DNA from: Methanoregulaceae archaeon
Lineage (GTDB): Archaea; Halobacteriota; Methanomicrobia; Methanomicrobiales; Methanospirillaceae
Direction: 5' to 3'
NCBI GenBank assembly: GCA_015660965.1
Contig: JACTVG010000001.1
Span: 186,001 to 250,000 of the forward strand
DNA length: 64,000 nt
The notes beneath the pieces are model-generated. The model ran no database searches, was not told the DNA's origin, and saw nothing but the letters and a program-made list of their open reading frames with translations. Position numbers and translations under genes: made by a program. Numbering within the stretch: position 1 is the first letter of the stretch; each line of letters begins with the position of its first letter. Positions 1 to 8,275 of this stretch are shown here, piece by piece.

Positions 1-869
1 AGGTAAATCGAGAAGTGGGAAAAGCAGTCTCTACTCTTACCGGAAAGATGACGGATTTCAAAAAACCCGATATTATGGCGCTTCTAGATCTCGGACAAAA
101 TGAGGTTGTTATCCAGATTAATCCTGTCTTTATCTATGGGCGGTATCAGAAGTTCGAGCGCGGTATACCTCAGACACATTGGGATTGTCGTGCTTGCCAG
201 GGGGCAGGATGTGAACGTTGTAACTTCACCGGTAAACAGTATCAGGATTCAGTAGAAGAGCTCATTGGACGCCCCGTAATCGAGATTTTTTCAGCTGATA
301 ATGCTGTGCTCCATGGAGCTGGAAGAGAAGACATTGACGCACGAATGATCGGAACAGGTAGACCCTTTATTCTTGAGGTAGTTGCACCGAAACGACGAAC
401 TCTGGATCTTGTTCAAGTTGAATCAGCAATCAACAAAAGCGCTAATGGACGGGTTTCTGTTGAATTTTCTCGATGGACTGACAGGTCTGAGGTGGAAACC
501 CTTAAATCAAACAAGGCGCATAAAAAATACAGGATTGTAGTTGAGGTTGAGGGTACTCCCTCAGCGGACGAGTTCGCAAAATGCGTTAAATCCCTAACCG
601 GAGCCATAATCCGCCAGCGCACACCGGAAAGGGTTGCACATAGGCGTGCAGATAAAATCCGCGAACGGAAAGTCCTGGATATAGAAAGTCTTGGTGGAGA
701 ACCCGGCAGATTCACAATCGAAGTTACGGGCGAAGCTGGCCTCTACATCAAGGAGCTCATATCAGGGGATAAGGGTAGGACTCATCCAAGTCTTTCAGAA
801 ATCCTTGGTTTCCCTGCTCATGTCACCAGCCTCGATGTCGTGCTGGTCGAAGAGAGAAAGGAGGTATAA
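1..869 (+). CDS. pus10: tRNA pseudouridine synthase Pus10, 3' part (5' end outside window)
   Basis: The reading frame is open from base 3 to the stop at 867-869, so the gene begins upstream of the window. About 289 residues are visible. Archaeal Pus10 makes pseudouridine 54 and 55 in the T-loop of tRNA. The stretch GREDIDARMIGTGRPF holds the Asp-x-Arg motif in which this family has its catalytic Asp. A Cys-rich patch (CRACQGAGCERC) lies before it. The C-terminal GLYIKELISGDKGRTHPS region is also typical of the family. It leads the pus10-rpl21e-rpoF-DUF655-ksgA string, with only 3 bp to rpl21e. A GTG at 15 is in frame but would cut the family domain, so it is not the start. Confidence 0.9.
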   Translation, partial: VNREVGKAVSTLTGKMTDFKKPDIMALLDLGQNEVVIQINPVFIYGRYQKFERGIPQTHWDCRACQGAGCERCNFTGKQYQDSVEELIGRPVIEIFSADNAVLHGAGREDIDARMIGTGRPFILEVVAPKRRTLDLVQVESAINKSANGRVSVEFSRWTDRSEVETLKSNKAHKKYRIVVEVEGTPSADEFAKCVKSLTGAIIRQRTPERVAHRRADKIRERKVLDIESLGGEPGRFTIEVTGEAGLYIKELISGDKGRTHPSLSEILGFPAHVTSLDVVLVEERKEV

Positions 870-872
870 CAT

Positions 873-1163
873 ATGGCACACCACAACGGACCCCGGAAAA
901 AGACACGATATAAGTTCAAGAAGGAGCTGCGCCGCCGAGGGCTTCCTCCGGTGACATCCGTAATTCAGAAATTTGAAATTGGCGAGAAAGTTCACATTGT
1001 ATGCAATTCCAGCATTCAGAAGGGCATGCCGCATCACCGTTTCCATGGTAAGACGGGGACAGTCGTAGGCCAGCGAGGACGTGCGTGGATGCTCGAAGTA
1101 AGTGATGGAAATTCAGAAAAGATAGTCATCGCAAGACCACAACATCTAAAAGCCCAAAGGTAA
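873..1163 (+). CDS. rpl21e: Large-subunit ribosomal protein L21e
   Basis: This 96-residue basic protein is a structural component of the archaeal 50S subunit. It begins MAHHNGPRKKTRYKFKKELR and contains the family segment GMPHHRFHGKTGTVVGQRG, which forms its SH3-like barrel. Length is normal for the family. The Shine-Dalgarno GGAGGT lies inside the end of pus10, just upstream of the ATG, consistent with translational coupling. Confidence 0.97.
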   Translation: MAHHNGPRKKTRYKFKKELRRRGLPPVTSVIQKFEIGEKVHIVCNSSIQKGMPHHRFHGKTGTVVGQRGRAWMLEVSDGNSEKIVIARPQHLKAQR

Positions 1164-1186
1164 AAATCCACTGTCAGGTGATTGGC

Positions 1187-1537
1187 ATGAAAGTTAAGGC
1201 AATAATTAGCGAAGAGAAGGTCACTCTCCCTGAGATGAGGGAGGTATTACAAGCAGTTGAATCACAGCGAATCGCCGCGGAAAAAGAAATGAGTTACGAA
1301 TTTCGTAGAAGCATTGAACATGCCAATCAACTTGCCAAGACCACTCCTGAAAAATCGCTAGCGCTGGTGCAAGAACTTCAAAAACTGGAAAAGATGAAAC
1401 CGGAGATTGCGTATCGCATTGCTAATATTATGCCTCGGACACGGGATGAGCTAAGGGCAATTTATGCAAAGGAGCGGTTTACGCTTTCTCCGGAAGAACT
1501 TGATTCCATCCTTGAAATTGTAATAACTCACTTTTGA
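1187..1537 (+). CDS. rpoF: DNA-directed RNA polymerase subunit F (Rpb4-like)
   Basis: The 116-residue protein matches the archaeal Rpb4/RpoF family, which forms the polymerase stalk with subunit E. The C-terminal HRDC-like segment ANIMPRTRDELRAIYAKER is characteristic. A GTG at 1178 is in frame, but it lies within AGGTGA (1176-1181), which is a good Shine-Dalgarno 5 nt ahead of the ATG at 1187, so the ATG is chosen. It sits between rpl21e and the DUF655 gene, a common archaeal arrangement. Confidence 0.93.
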   Translation: MKVKAIISEEKVTLPEMREVLQAVESQRIAAEKEMSYEFRRSIEHANQLAKTTPEKSLALVQELQKLEKMKPEIAYRIANIMPRTRDELRAIYAKERFTLSPEELDSILEIVITHF

Positions 1538-1546
1538 GGTGGCGCA

Positions 1547-2110
1547 ATGAAAGTCGAGAAAAAGGAGGTTAACGCTATCGTACTCGATGTCCTATTGAAG
1601 GGACATCCGGAAGATCCGCGTCCTCCATACAAACGCGAACCAATTGTTCAAGCCATGGGTGTAGAACAGTTCAAGCTTCTTGAACTTGTCCCAAAACCAA
1701 CCGTTTTGATCGAACTTTATGAAAACGTCTACATTGGTGATGGAGAGCGAGAGAAAATCGAACGGGTAAAACGTCGAATAGGGTATGAAGAGCTTACGCA
1801 AACAGCTCGTGGCGAACTGCCATTTTTAGTTGAAAAAGTGGTCAAGCAACGCGAGCACGATTTTGTCCAATACTTCAATACAGCGGTTCCAATAACTCCA
1901 AAGATGCACATGCTACACCTTCTGCCGGGTATTGGTAAGAAATTAATGTGGGAGATCCTTGACACTCGAAATCGGAAACTATTCGAAAGTTTCAGTGATA
2001 TTTCCAGCCGGATCAAATCTATACCACATCCAGAAAAAATGATTATCAGTCGCATCATGGAAGAATTGCAGAACAAAGATGTAAAGTATCACGTTTTTAC
2101 AACGAGATGA
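1547..2110 (+). CDS. DUF655 family protein (OB-like plus helix-hairpin-helix)
   Basis: The 187-residue protein belongs to an archaeal family of predicted RNA-binding proteins. The N-terminal half resembles an S1/OB-type fold (about residues 1-110). The C-terminal half has a helix-hairpin-helix segment around HLLPGIGKKLMWEILDTRN. The family is regularly found between rpoF and ksgA, as here, so a role in rRNA or tRNA metabolism is inferred from context; no activity is established. The stop overlaps the ksgA start by 4 bp. Confidence 0.85.
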   Translation: MKVEKKEVNAIVLDVLLKGHPEDPRPPYKREPIVQAMGVEQFKLLELVPKPTVLIELYENVYIGDGEREKIERVKRRIGYEELTQTARGELPFLVEKVVKQREHDFVQYFNTAVPITPKMHMLHLLPGIGKKLMWEILDTRNRKLFESFSDISSRIKSIPHPEKMIISRIMEELQNKDVKYHVFTTR

Positions 2111-2871
2111 AGGCGTATCGTGACCAGCACTTCCTAATCGACCAACGTGCAGTTGACCGGATCGCGGATCTTGTTGAGATAAAAAATCGGGAAGTACTTG
2201 AGATAGGGCCTGGTAATGGCGTGTTGACAAAGGCACTGTTAGAATGCGGTGCTGTTGTACATGCTATAGAGTTGGACCGTGAGCTGTGCAATGGACTAGG
2301 TGAACAGTTCGCTAAAGAAATTGCAGCTGGCAAGCTTACTCTCATTCACGGAGATGCGACTCGGTGTGACCTCCCCCCATTTTCTATTGTGGTCTCAAAC
2401 CTGCCATATTCTATCTCATCTAAGATCACTTTTCGATTACTCAATATTGGTTTCGAAGTTGCAGTGCTAATGTACCAGAGCGAGTTTGCAAAACGAATGA
2501 TAGCACCCGCAGGCACCAAGGATTGCGGGAGGCTTTCGATTATGGTTCAAACCTATGCTACGGTACAGAAATGTTTCGAGCTTCCTCCCAATTGTTTCTC
2601 GCCAAAACCTCAGGTACATTCAATGGTCGTGAAGCTGATCCCACGCCCCCCAATTTTTTTTGTCAAAGATCACAAAAGATACGCGGATGTAGCACGGGCG
2701 CTATTCTCACACAGGAGAAAAACCGTAAAGAACTGCTTAAAGGGATCAAAAGGGATGCTCAATCCGGAATGGGTTGATCGTGTTCTTACTGTGCTTCCTA
2801 ATGAGATTCTTTCAAGTCGACCTGAGGAACTCTACTTAGAAGATTTTGCGACAATTAGTAATATTGAGTAA
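2107..2871 (+). CDS. ksgA: 16S rRNA (adenine-N6,N6)-dimethyltransferase KsgA/Dim1
   Basis: The enzyme dimethylates two adjacent adenosines in the 3' terminal helix of 16S rRNA using S-adenosylmethionine. The SAM-binding motif EIGPGNGVLTKALLE (around residues 36-50) and the catalytic NLPYSISSK motif (around 98-106) are intact. At 254 residues it is the usual archaeal length. Translation is probably coupled to the DUF655 gene through an ATGA overlap. Confidence 0.95.
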   Translation: MKAYRDQHFLIDQRAVDRIADLVEIKNREVLEIGPGNGVLTKALLECGAVVHAIELDRELCNGLGEQFAKEIAAGKLTLIHGDATRCDLPPFSIVVSNLPYSISSKITFRLLNIGFEVAVLMYQSEFAKRMIAPAGTKDCGRLSIMVQTYATVQKCFELPPNCFSPKPQVHSMVVKLIPRPPIFFVKDHKRYADVARALFSHRRKTVKNCLKGSKGMLNPEWVDRVLTVLPNEILSSRPEELYLEDFATISNIE

Positions 2872-2929
2872 AGTCCGTCATTTTACTATTAAAAAACGTA
2901 GTGATATTCGAATAACTCTCAATGTCATT

Positions 2930-2950
2930 ATAAACCACCGGTAGGTTTAT
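2930..2950. repeat. Inverted repeat between ksgA and the HemK2-type gene
   Basis: ATAAACC (2930-2936) and GGTTTAT (2944-2950) form a perfect 7-bp inverted repeat around ACCGGTA. CCACC inside it could alternatively pair with a GGTGG a few bases downstream. It lies in a 178-bp gap without a convincing reading frame. Function unknown; it could be an operator or part of a transcribed leader. Confidence 0.4.
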
Positions 2951-3049
2951 CTTAAAGGTGGTGTTGAGCTTAATTGTTTCCTCGGGGGTAATGTATTCAA
3001 ATCTTGTAAATTACTATTCTGATATCACATAACACGAATACAATACACC

Positions 3050-3598
3050 ATGCAATTCGATCCAACGCAAATCTATTCTCCTGCTGAAGATACATTCCTC
3101 CTACTAGATGAAGCAAAACGAGAAATCAAAACAAACGATCGCGTTTTAGAAATTGGGACCGGCAGTGGGCTCATTGCTATCGAGCTTTCACAACGTGCTC
3201 TATCGATCGTTGCAACAGACATAAACCCACATGCAGCGATGGTAGCATCTTCTGAGGGAATCAATGTGGTTATAACCGATCTCTGTTCTGGTGTGCGGGG
3301 CCTCTTTGATCTCGTGATCTTTAATGCACCTTACCTTCCTACCCAATTTGAAGAACGGATCGATGACTGGTTTGAATTAGCTCTTGACGGTGGGGTGAAT
3401 GGGAGAGAAGTCATCGAACGATTTGCAATCCAGGTTGGAAGGGTGCTTGCACCTGGAGGGAGAGTGTTGCTATTGATCTCATCTTTGACGGGACTGAAAG
3501 AAGTCTCCGACATCTTTATGCAAAAGGGGTATTCTGTTAGCATTATCAGACAACAGAAAATCGAAGGTGAAACCCTCTACGTTATAAAAATTATTTGA
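3050..3598 (+). CDS. HemK2/Mtq2-type class I methyltransferase
   Basis: The 182-residue protein has the SAM motif LEIGTGSGLIAIEL and the tetrapeptide NAPY (within FNAPYLPTQF), the family variant of the N-P-P-Y active site of glutamine and amino N-methyltransferases. Small archaeal and eukaryotic HemK2 proteins lack the N-terminal domain of bacterial PrmC, as here. In eukaryotes the homologue methylates release factor eRF1, so aRF1 is the likely substrate by inference. The gene ends the upstream translation cluster. Confidence 0.85.
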   Translation: MQFDPTQIYSPAEDTFLLLDEAKREIKTNDRVLEIGTGSGLIAIELSQRALSIVATDINPHAAMVASSEGINVVITDLCSGVRGLFDLVIFNAPYLPTQFEERIDDWFELALDGGVNGREVIERFAIQVGRVLAPGGRVLLLISSLTGLKEVSDIFMQKGYSVSIIRQQKIEGETLYVIKII

Positions 3599-3634
3599 TT
3601 TTTTGGGGTTCAAAAAATTTTAAAAAAAATCTAT
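3599..3634. terminator. AT-rich termination region between convergent genes
   Basis: Runs of T and A (TTTTTT at 3599-3604, then a long A-run) fill the 36 bp between the stop codons of the methyltransferase and the ABC permease. T-runs terminate archaeal transcription, and this tract offers one for each strand. Confidence 0.5.
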
Positions 3635-4420
3635 TTACACAATCAATCGTCGTCTCATTAGGTTAATTGCAATTACGCATAATAGGAGTGTAACCGCCAC
3701 TATCCATGTGAGGTTAAAAACCATCGTCCATGAAAAGGCAGGAAGCGTAAGCATGCGGAATACCGCGACGATGTGAGTAAGTGGGAGGAGGGCAAGAGCC
3801 ACGTAACTGAATATTGGTGGAAGTATGGTAAGTGGAAAAAATGTGCCAGAGAATAACGACATCGGAGTGATAAATAAAAAAGAAGGGTAATTAAGTGCAT
3901 CGATACTCGGTGTAATTGCTGTGAAACACATAGCAAGCGCTGCAAAAAGGAGCCCTCCGATAAATGCAAGAGGAATAACGAAAAGCGATGTGGGAAAGGC
4001 CATGACACCGAAAAGAGTGAGAACACCGAGCATAATAACGACATACATTACACTTTTAGTTGCACCCCACAGCAGCTCACCTGCGATTACATCTTCAATC
4101 GAAAGTGGCGTCGCAATTATCGCATCAAAACTTTTCTGGTAATACATCCGAACGTATGAGCCATAGGTACATTCAAAGAAAGCGGAGTTCATAACTGCGA
4201 TACCCAAGATCGCCGGCGCAATGAAGTTAACGTACGGGACACCGTCAATCTCCTTTACGTAGGTTCCGATACCAACACCAATCGCCAACAAATAGAGGAA
4301 TGCCTCCACAAATGGCGGGAAGAAATTTACTTTCCAAGTCTTTACAAAAACAGTCAAGTTCCTACGCCAAACATGCCATGCCCGTCGGTTGATTCTAGGG
4401 ATAGAAAAAATATTCACCAT
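3635..4420 (-). CDS. ABC-2 type transporter permease
   Basis: This membrane component of an exporter belongs to the DrrB/NodJ-like ABC-2 family. Roughly six hydrophobic segments follow an N-terminal RRNLTVF stretch. Motifs such as YGSYVRMYYQKSFDAIIATP and MSLFSGTFFPLT are typical of the family. The start is set at 4420 (MVNIFSIPRI) because its ATG overlaps the TAA of the ATPase gene by one base; the longer frame upstream lies inside the ATPase gene. The substrate cannot be told from sequence. Confidence 0.88.
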   Translation of the reverse strand: MVNIFSIPRINRRAWHVWRRNLTVFVKTWKVNFFPPFVEAFLYLLAIGVGIGTYVKEIDGVPYVNFIAPAILGIAVMNSAFFECTYGSYVRMYYQKSFDAIIATPLSIEDVIAGELLWGATKSVMYVVIMLGVLTLFGVMAFPTSLFVIPLAFIGGLLFAALAMCFTAITPSIDALNYPSFLFITPMSLFSGTFFPLTILPPIFSYVALALLPLTHIVAVFRMLTLPAFSWTMVFNLTWIVAVTLLLCVIAINLMRRRLIV

Positions 4421-5367
4421 TAATCCCGCAATCTCCTGCCGGTCAGTTTTAAAAACACATCCTCTAATGTTGCTGGACGAGTGAGCATCTTTTTCGGACG
4501 ACATTTTTCAAGAAGTTGGCGAGCTATTTCGTGTGCATCAGAAGCTGATATTAGTACAGTATCGCCCGTTTCTTCGAACGGAACGTTCATTCCTCGTATA
4601 CATTCGAGAACATCATTATTTTTCTCAACTTCAACAATCTCCCCCCCCGCATGTTTGCTTACTAGCGAAGATGGTGTTCCTTCTTCGAGAATTTTGCCGT
4701 TATCCATTATTACAAGCCGATCGCAAAGACGTGCAGCCTCATCAAGATAATGTGTTGTGAGTACGATTGTATTACCTTGAGATTGTAACAGTTTCAAGCG
4801 TTCCCATATTAAGTGACGTGCCTGAGGATCAAGACCGATGGTGGGTTCATCAAGGATCAAGAGTTCAGGTTTGTTTATCAGTGCACGGGCTAGAATAAGT
4901 CTCCGTTTCATCCCCCCAGATAATTTTTCAATGCTGACATCATGCTTTTCCGAAAGCGAAACGAAAGTGAGTAGTTCCTTAACCCGATCTTTTGCAATAT
5001 CCTTTGGAATATCAAAATACCTAGCGTACATAAGGAGGTTCCCTTCACAAGTGAAGTCGGGATCAAGATTGGTTTCCTGCGGAACGACTCCGATGCGGTG
5101 TTTAATGATGTCAGGATATTCATCCGGATCAAGATCAAAGACACGAAGTCCGCCTGCTGAACGTGGAGAGATGCATTGGATCATTTTCATAGTTGTTGTC
5201 TTTCCGGCACCGTTTGGACCGAGAAACCCGAAAATCTCTCCCTTTTGGACAGCAAAATTAATGTTATCTACTGCTGCTATGTTCCCGTAAGATTTTTTCA
5301 GACCCTCTGCAAGGATGACGGGGGGAATATATGTACCTCGCTTATTAGAGTAGTTGTTAGAGTCCAT
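4420..5367 (-). CDS. ABC transporter ATP-binding protein (DrrA-like)
   Basis: This 315-residue ATPase powers the ABC-2 permease encoded immediately downstream. Visible motifs are Walker A GPNGAGKTTT, signature LSGGMKRRL, Walker B LLILDEPTIGLD and the switch histidine in VLTTHYLDEA. A C-terminal extension of about 85 residues ends in ATLEDVFLKLTGRRL, which is typical of the DrrA family. It is the first gene of a two-gene unit. Confidence 0.93.
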   Translation of the reverse strand: MDSNNYSNKRGTYIPPVILAEGLKKSYGNIAAVDNINFAVQKGEIFGFLGPNGAGKTTTMKMIQCISPRSAGGLRVFDLDPDEYPDIIKHRIGVVPQETNLDPDFTCEGNLLMYARYFDIPKDIAKDRVKELLTFVSLSEKHDVSIEKLSGGMKRRLILARALINKPELLILDEPTIGLDPQARHLIWERLKLLQSQGNTIVLTTHYLDEAARLCDRLVIMDNGKILEEGTPSSLVSKHAGGEIVEVEKNNDVLECIRGMNVPFEETGDTVLISASDAHEIARQLLEKCRPKKMLTRPATLEDVFLKLTGRRLRD

Positions 5368-5480
5368 TATTCAAAATTATACCATATACCTATTCTTCCG
5401 ATGATCCCACTTCCTAAGCTGGTATTCCTCATTAAGGAAAAGTAATTGATCGAATAAATATCGAGAACAGATTAGTAGAT

Positions 5481-5828
5481 TCATCTATCACAAACATCGG
5501 ACGACGCAAAAGCTTCAATCACCTTTTTAGTATAGTCTTTTGAGAATCGTTCTGTGATCAATCTAAGGAGAGAGTCAAGATCCTCTTCGGGTAAACATCC
5601 AAGGCTCTCCTCTCCATTAATAATCATATCGGTGATATATTGCAGCTCGTCGTTCGTTAACCTGTTGATTCGTTCAACAAAATCGTGTTCATCAACGGCA
5701 AAATGGTTTGATACTGGGGGGAGAATCGAATGAAATTGATGCCCCGAACCAGAACAGGTGAGATCTCCGCATTCAGGAGCGAGCTTTTTAAGAATAGCAA
5801 TGTCTCGTTCTGAGAGTTCTCTAGGTAT
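5481..5828 (-). CDS. Small acidic protein, apparently ATA-initiated, unknown function
   Basis: A 115-residue frame is open from a TAA in the upstream leader to the TGA at 5481-5483. It has no ATG, GTG or TTG codon until deep inside the protein. A strong Shine-Dalgarno AGGAGG lies 8 nt before the ATA at 5826-5828, and the product would start (M)PRELSERDIAILKKL. Codon choice and amphipathic helices (NDELQYITDMIING, LRLITERFSKDY) look like a real protein. I do not recognise a named family. Either ATA is used as start, or an ATG has mutated and the gene is impaired. Confidence 0.65.
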   Translation of the reverse strand: MPRELSERDIAILKKLAPECGDLTCSGSGHQFHSILPPVSNHFAVDEHDFVERINRLTNDELQYITDMIINGEESLGCLPEEDLDSLLRLITERFSKDYTKKVIEAFASSDVCDR

Positions 5829-5844
5829 AAATTTCCCCTCCTTA

Positions 5845-5940
5845 CTATTTATTTAGCAGAGCGTGGAATAAACGTCCGCGATGGGCAACGATCGCTTTCT
5901 CGATCAGCTGGGACATCGCCATTAATCCGGCATTCACCAT
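5845..5940 (-). CDS. Possible 31-residue small ORF
   Basis: ATG at 5938-5940 opens a 31-codon frame (begins MVNAGLMAMSQLIEKA, ends LLNK) whose TAG lies just ahead of the Shine-Dalgarno of the ATA-initiated gene. A weak AAAGGA precedes it; GTG one codon later is an alternative start. It could be a leader peptide, a gene remnant or chance. The 196 bp further upstream (5941-6136) show only AT-rich sequence. Confidence 0.25.
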   Translation of the reverse strand: MVNAGLMAMSQLIEKAIVAHRGRLFHALLNK

Positions 5941-6136
5941 TATCCTTTGATTTTGACTTGAAACTGATACAATCCTTACAGTATAGCATCACACAAATGT
6001 TGTTCGATACCAAGTATCAACGTTTGTATAAAACTGCAATTAAAACCAACTTTTCTTGAGAATTAATACTAAAATCAAAGTGAGAATATGTGTACTTTTC
6101 AATGACTTAAAAAAATCAAATGAAAAAAGAATTTAA

Positions 6137-6496
6137 TTAAAAGTATTTACCAAACCAATTCTTAATCTTTCCACCTATACCTTGTGGTTCTTTCCGAGCC
6201 TTCATAGTTGCATCTCCACCTCTCTGACGGAAAGTCCTTTGAGGGGTTTGTTCTGGTGTTGGAGGAATATCTCGTAATGTTCCCCGAGGATCTTCTGGTT
6301 CTGGTTCAAAACCCCACGAGAAACCGACTTTGTATGCATTTTCATTCCGGCGTATCCAATCGGACGCAGCAAGGTATCCCCGATCTTCAGCCTTTTTAAT
6401 GGTGTCATTATGGTCGAGGGTGAAATGGATCTCTCGTTGGAGAGCAACCAATTCTCCATATACCTTTGCTGGGACGCGAATTTTCTCCCTGCTCAT
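6137..6496 (-). CDS. Conserved-looking hypothetical protein, 119 aa
   Basis: The product starts MSREKIRVPAKVYGELVALQ and has an alpha-helical N-terminal half with a short YLAASDWIRRN segment. A Pro-rich linker (EPEPEDPRG, IPPTPEQTP) and a basic C-terminal tail ending KNWFGKYF follow. No transmembrane segment or catalytic motif is visible and I do not recognise the family. The frame is clean, and a TATA-like TTAAATA lies about 40 bp upstream on the minus strand. Confidence 0.65.
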   Translation of the reverse strand: MSREKIRVPAKVYGELVALQREIHFTLDHNDTIKKAEDRGYLAASDWIRRNENAYKVGFSWGFEPEPEDPRGTLRDIPPTPEQTPQRTFRQRGGDATMKARKEPQGIGGKIKNWFGKYF

Positions 6497-6798
6497 AGCT
6501 CTTCATATACGATTATGATGGGATACGATATTTAATGATTGTCCTTAAAATGACCACAATTGAAAGAACAAGCCTAGATTTTTTTGGGTTTGAACCATTC
6601 AGCGATAGTTTTTGTCTTCCGGAGGATTGCGCCAAAAATTATCGATAAGATGCGTATTTATCCTTAAATTAACCAAATTTTTTTCCCGCCATGAAATATT
6701 TTTGAAAATATTGTCGAAGTATATTGCTGATAAGGATTTGGTTAAACACTATGACATGATCGAGATTGTTTGATAAAAATAGAATGAAAAAATTTTCA
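6497..6798. other. Intergenic region with nested inverted repeats
   Basis: No coding frame is convincing in these 302 bp. The part next to 6496 should hold the promoter of the hypothetical gene. TTAACCAAAT (6669-6678) and ATTTGGTTAA (6736-6745) are perfect 10-bp arms. Between them AATATTTT and AAAATATT form an inner inverted repeat. An A-run at 6787-6792 gives a T-run downstream of tRNA-Glu on the minus strand and is a likely terminator. Confidence 0.5.
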
Positions 6799-6873
6799 TG
6801 CTGCTATGGGGATTTGAACCCCAGTCGAAGGAGTGAGAGTCCCTCATGATTGGCCGGTCTACACTATAGCAGC
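6799..6873 (-). tRNA. tRNA-Glu (anticodon CTC)
   Basis: The minus strand reads GCTGCTA...TAGCAGC with discriminator A and no encoded CCA. The anticodon stem AGGGA/TCCTT (one G-T pair) encloses the loop CTCTCAC, giving anticodon CTC, and the T-arm contains GGTTCAAATCC. The D-arm resembles archaeal tRNA-Glu (GTGTAGACCGGCCAATCAT). Length is 75 nt. Confidence 0.95.
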
Positions 6874-6976
6874 AATCTTGCTTATCTAGGTGGGTAGTTC
6901 GTGCACTTAAATGTTGTTTCAAAAGAGATTTTTCCTCTTTTTTAAGGATATGTAATTTTCCGCTATTTCAAATTAT

Positions 6977-6994
6977 AACCTTTAAAAAAAGGTT
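6977..6994. repeat. Hairpin-forming repeat in the gap before the DRG GTPase gene
   Basis: AACCTTT and AAAGGTT are perfect 7-bp arms around AAAA. It sits in the 289-bp gap between tRNA-Glu and the GTPase gene, which otherwise holds AT-rich sequence and a second weak stem (AAAGAG/CTCTTT near 6920-6940). It may be a terminator or promoter-proximal element. Confidence 0.35.
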
Positions 6995-7162
6995 TTCATA
7001 AAATGAGAAACCATTGAAAGATCCTTTTTTACAGTTTTATTTCGATGAAAATGTGGTTATTAACATCTTCCAACTCTTTTAATAATTCAGAGAACAAAAA
7101 TTGCAGACAAATTGTGGAGCAACCAGTACTAAAATCGACCAGGTTGTGTAAAAGGTGTATGA

Positions 7163-8275
7163 ATGAATAGTCTCGAGGAGCAGATCAAAGAACTTGAAGA
7201 TGAGCTCCAGCGAACGCCATACAATAAAGCGACTTCAAAACATATTGGAAGGATAAAAGCCAAAATCGCTCGACTTCGAGATGAAGCTGTCACCCGTGCA
7301 ATGAAAGCTGGTGGTGGCGGAGAGGGCTTTTCTGTCAAGAAATCGGGGGATGCAACCGCAGTTCTTGTAGGTTTTCCATCAACCGGTAAAAGTACACTTC
7401 TCAACCAGCTTACTGGAACTAATAGTGCAGTAGCTGCGTATTCGTTCACAACGCTCCATGTAGTGCCTGGTGCTCTTGAATACAAGGGAGCGAAGATCCA
7501 AATTCTCGATATCCCTGGTCTTATTGCTGGTGCAGCTATGGGTAAGGGAAGAGGTAAGGAAGTTATTGGGGTCGTTCGTAGTGCTGACATTATCATAATT
7601 CTTGTTGATGTCTTCAATCAGCAGCATGTGGATGTCTTATTAAAAGAGCTGCACGATGCAGGTATCAGAATTAACTGTAAAAAACCCGACATAACCATTA
7701 AAAAAACTGCGTATGGTGGTGTTCGGTTATCTTCTGTTGGAGTATTGGATTTGGACATTGGGGAAGTGCGTTCGATTCTTGCTGAAAGCAAGATGATGAA
7801 TGCTGATGTATTGATTCGTGGCAATGCAACTCAAGAAGATTTCATTGATGCCGTACAGGGTAACCGTATTTATGTACCTGCGTTCATTGCAGTCAACAAA
7901 GTCGACCTTGTAGATCAGGAAATCTATGACATGATTGAGAAGGGTCTAATCAACAGATTCGATACACCGCCGATTATGATATCGGCACAATCGGGATTTC
8001 ATATGGAGGAGCTGAAGGACGAGGTTTATAATAGTCTTGGATTTATTCGTCTCTTTTTAAAACCACATGGAGGTGAAGCAGATCTCGATGAACCTCTCAT
8101 TATTAGGAAAGGGAGCAATGTTCACGATGTCTGTACAAAACTCCATAGGGACTTTGTGCACAAATTCCGATATGCTCGTATATGGGGCAAATCAGTAAAA
8201 CACCCGGGGCAACGCGTAGGGTTAACGCATAGACTCAAAGATGGCGATCTTCTTACTATTATTATTGAACACTGA
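7163..8275 (+). CDS. DRG-family GTPase (OBG-type with TGS domain)
   Basis: The 370-residue protein belongs to the archaeal/eukaryotic developmentally regulated GTPase family, which associates with translating ribosomes. It has an N-terminal coiled helical region (residues 1-55), then G1 GFPSTGKST, G3 DIPGLIAGAAMGKGRG, G4 NKVD and G5 SAQSG. A C-terminal TGS domain follows (about 295-370, ending HRLKDGDLLTIII). AAAGGTG precedes the ATG. Its 3' end overlaps the convergent trm1 by 14 bp. Confidence 0.93.
   Translation: MNSLEEQIKELEDELQRTPYNKATSKHIGRIKAKIARLRDEAVTRAMKAGGGGEGFSVKKSGDATAVLVGFPSTGKSTLLNQLTGTNSAVAAYSFTTLHVVPGALEYKGAKIQILDIPGLIAGAAMGKGRGKEVIGVVRSADIIIILVDVFNQQHVDVLLKELHDAGIRINCKKPDITIKKTAYGGVRLSSVGVLDLDIGEVRSILAESKMMNADVLIRGNATQEDFIDAVQGNRIYVPAFIAVNKVDLVDQEIYDMIEKGLINRFDTPPIMISAQSGFHMEELKDEVYNSLGFIRLFLKPHGGEADLDEPLIIRKGSNVHDVCTKLHRDFVHKFRYARIWGKSVKHPGQRVGLTHRLKDGDLLTIIIEH

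Noticed and set aside
2872-3049. Small RNA gene in the gap after ksgA
   Set aside because: Only one short inverted repeat is visible; no family or promoter pattern supports an RNA gene.
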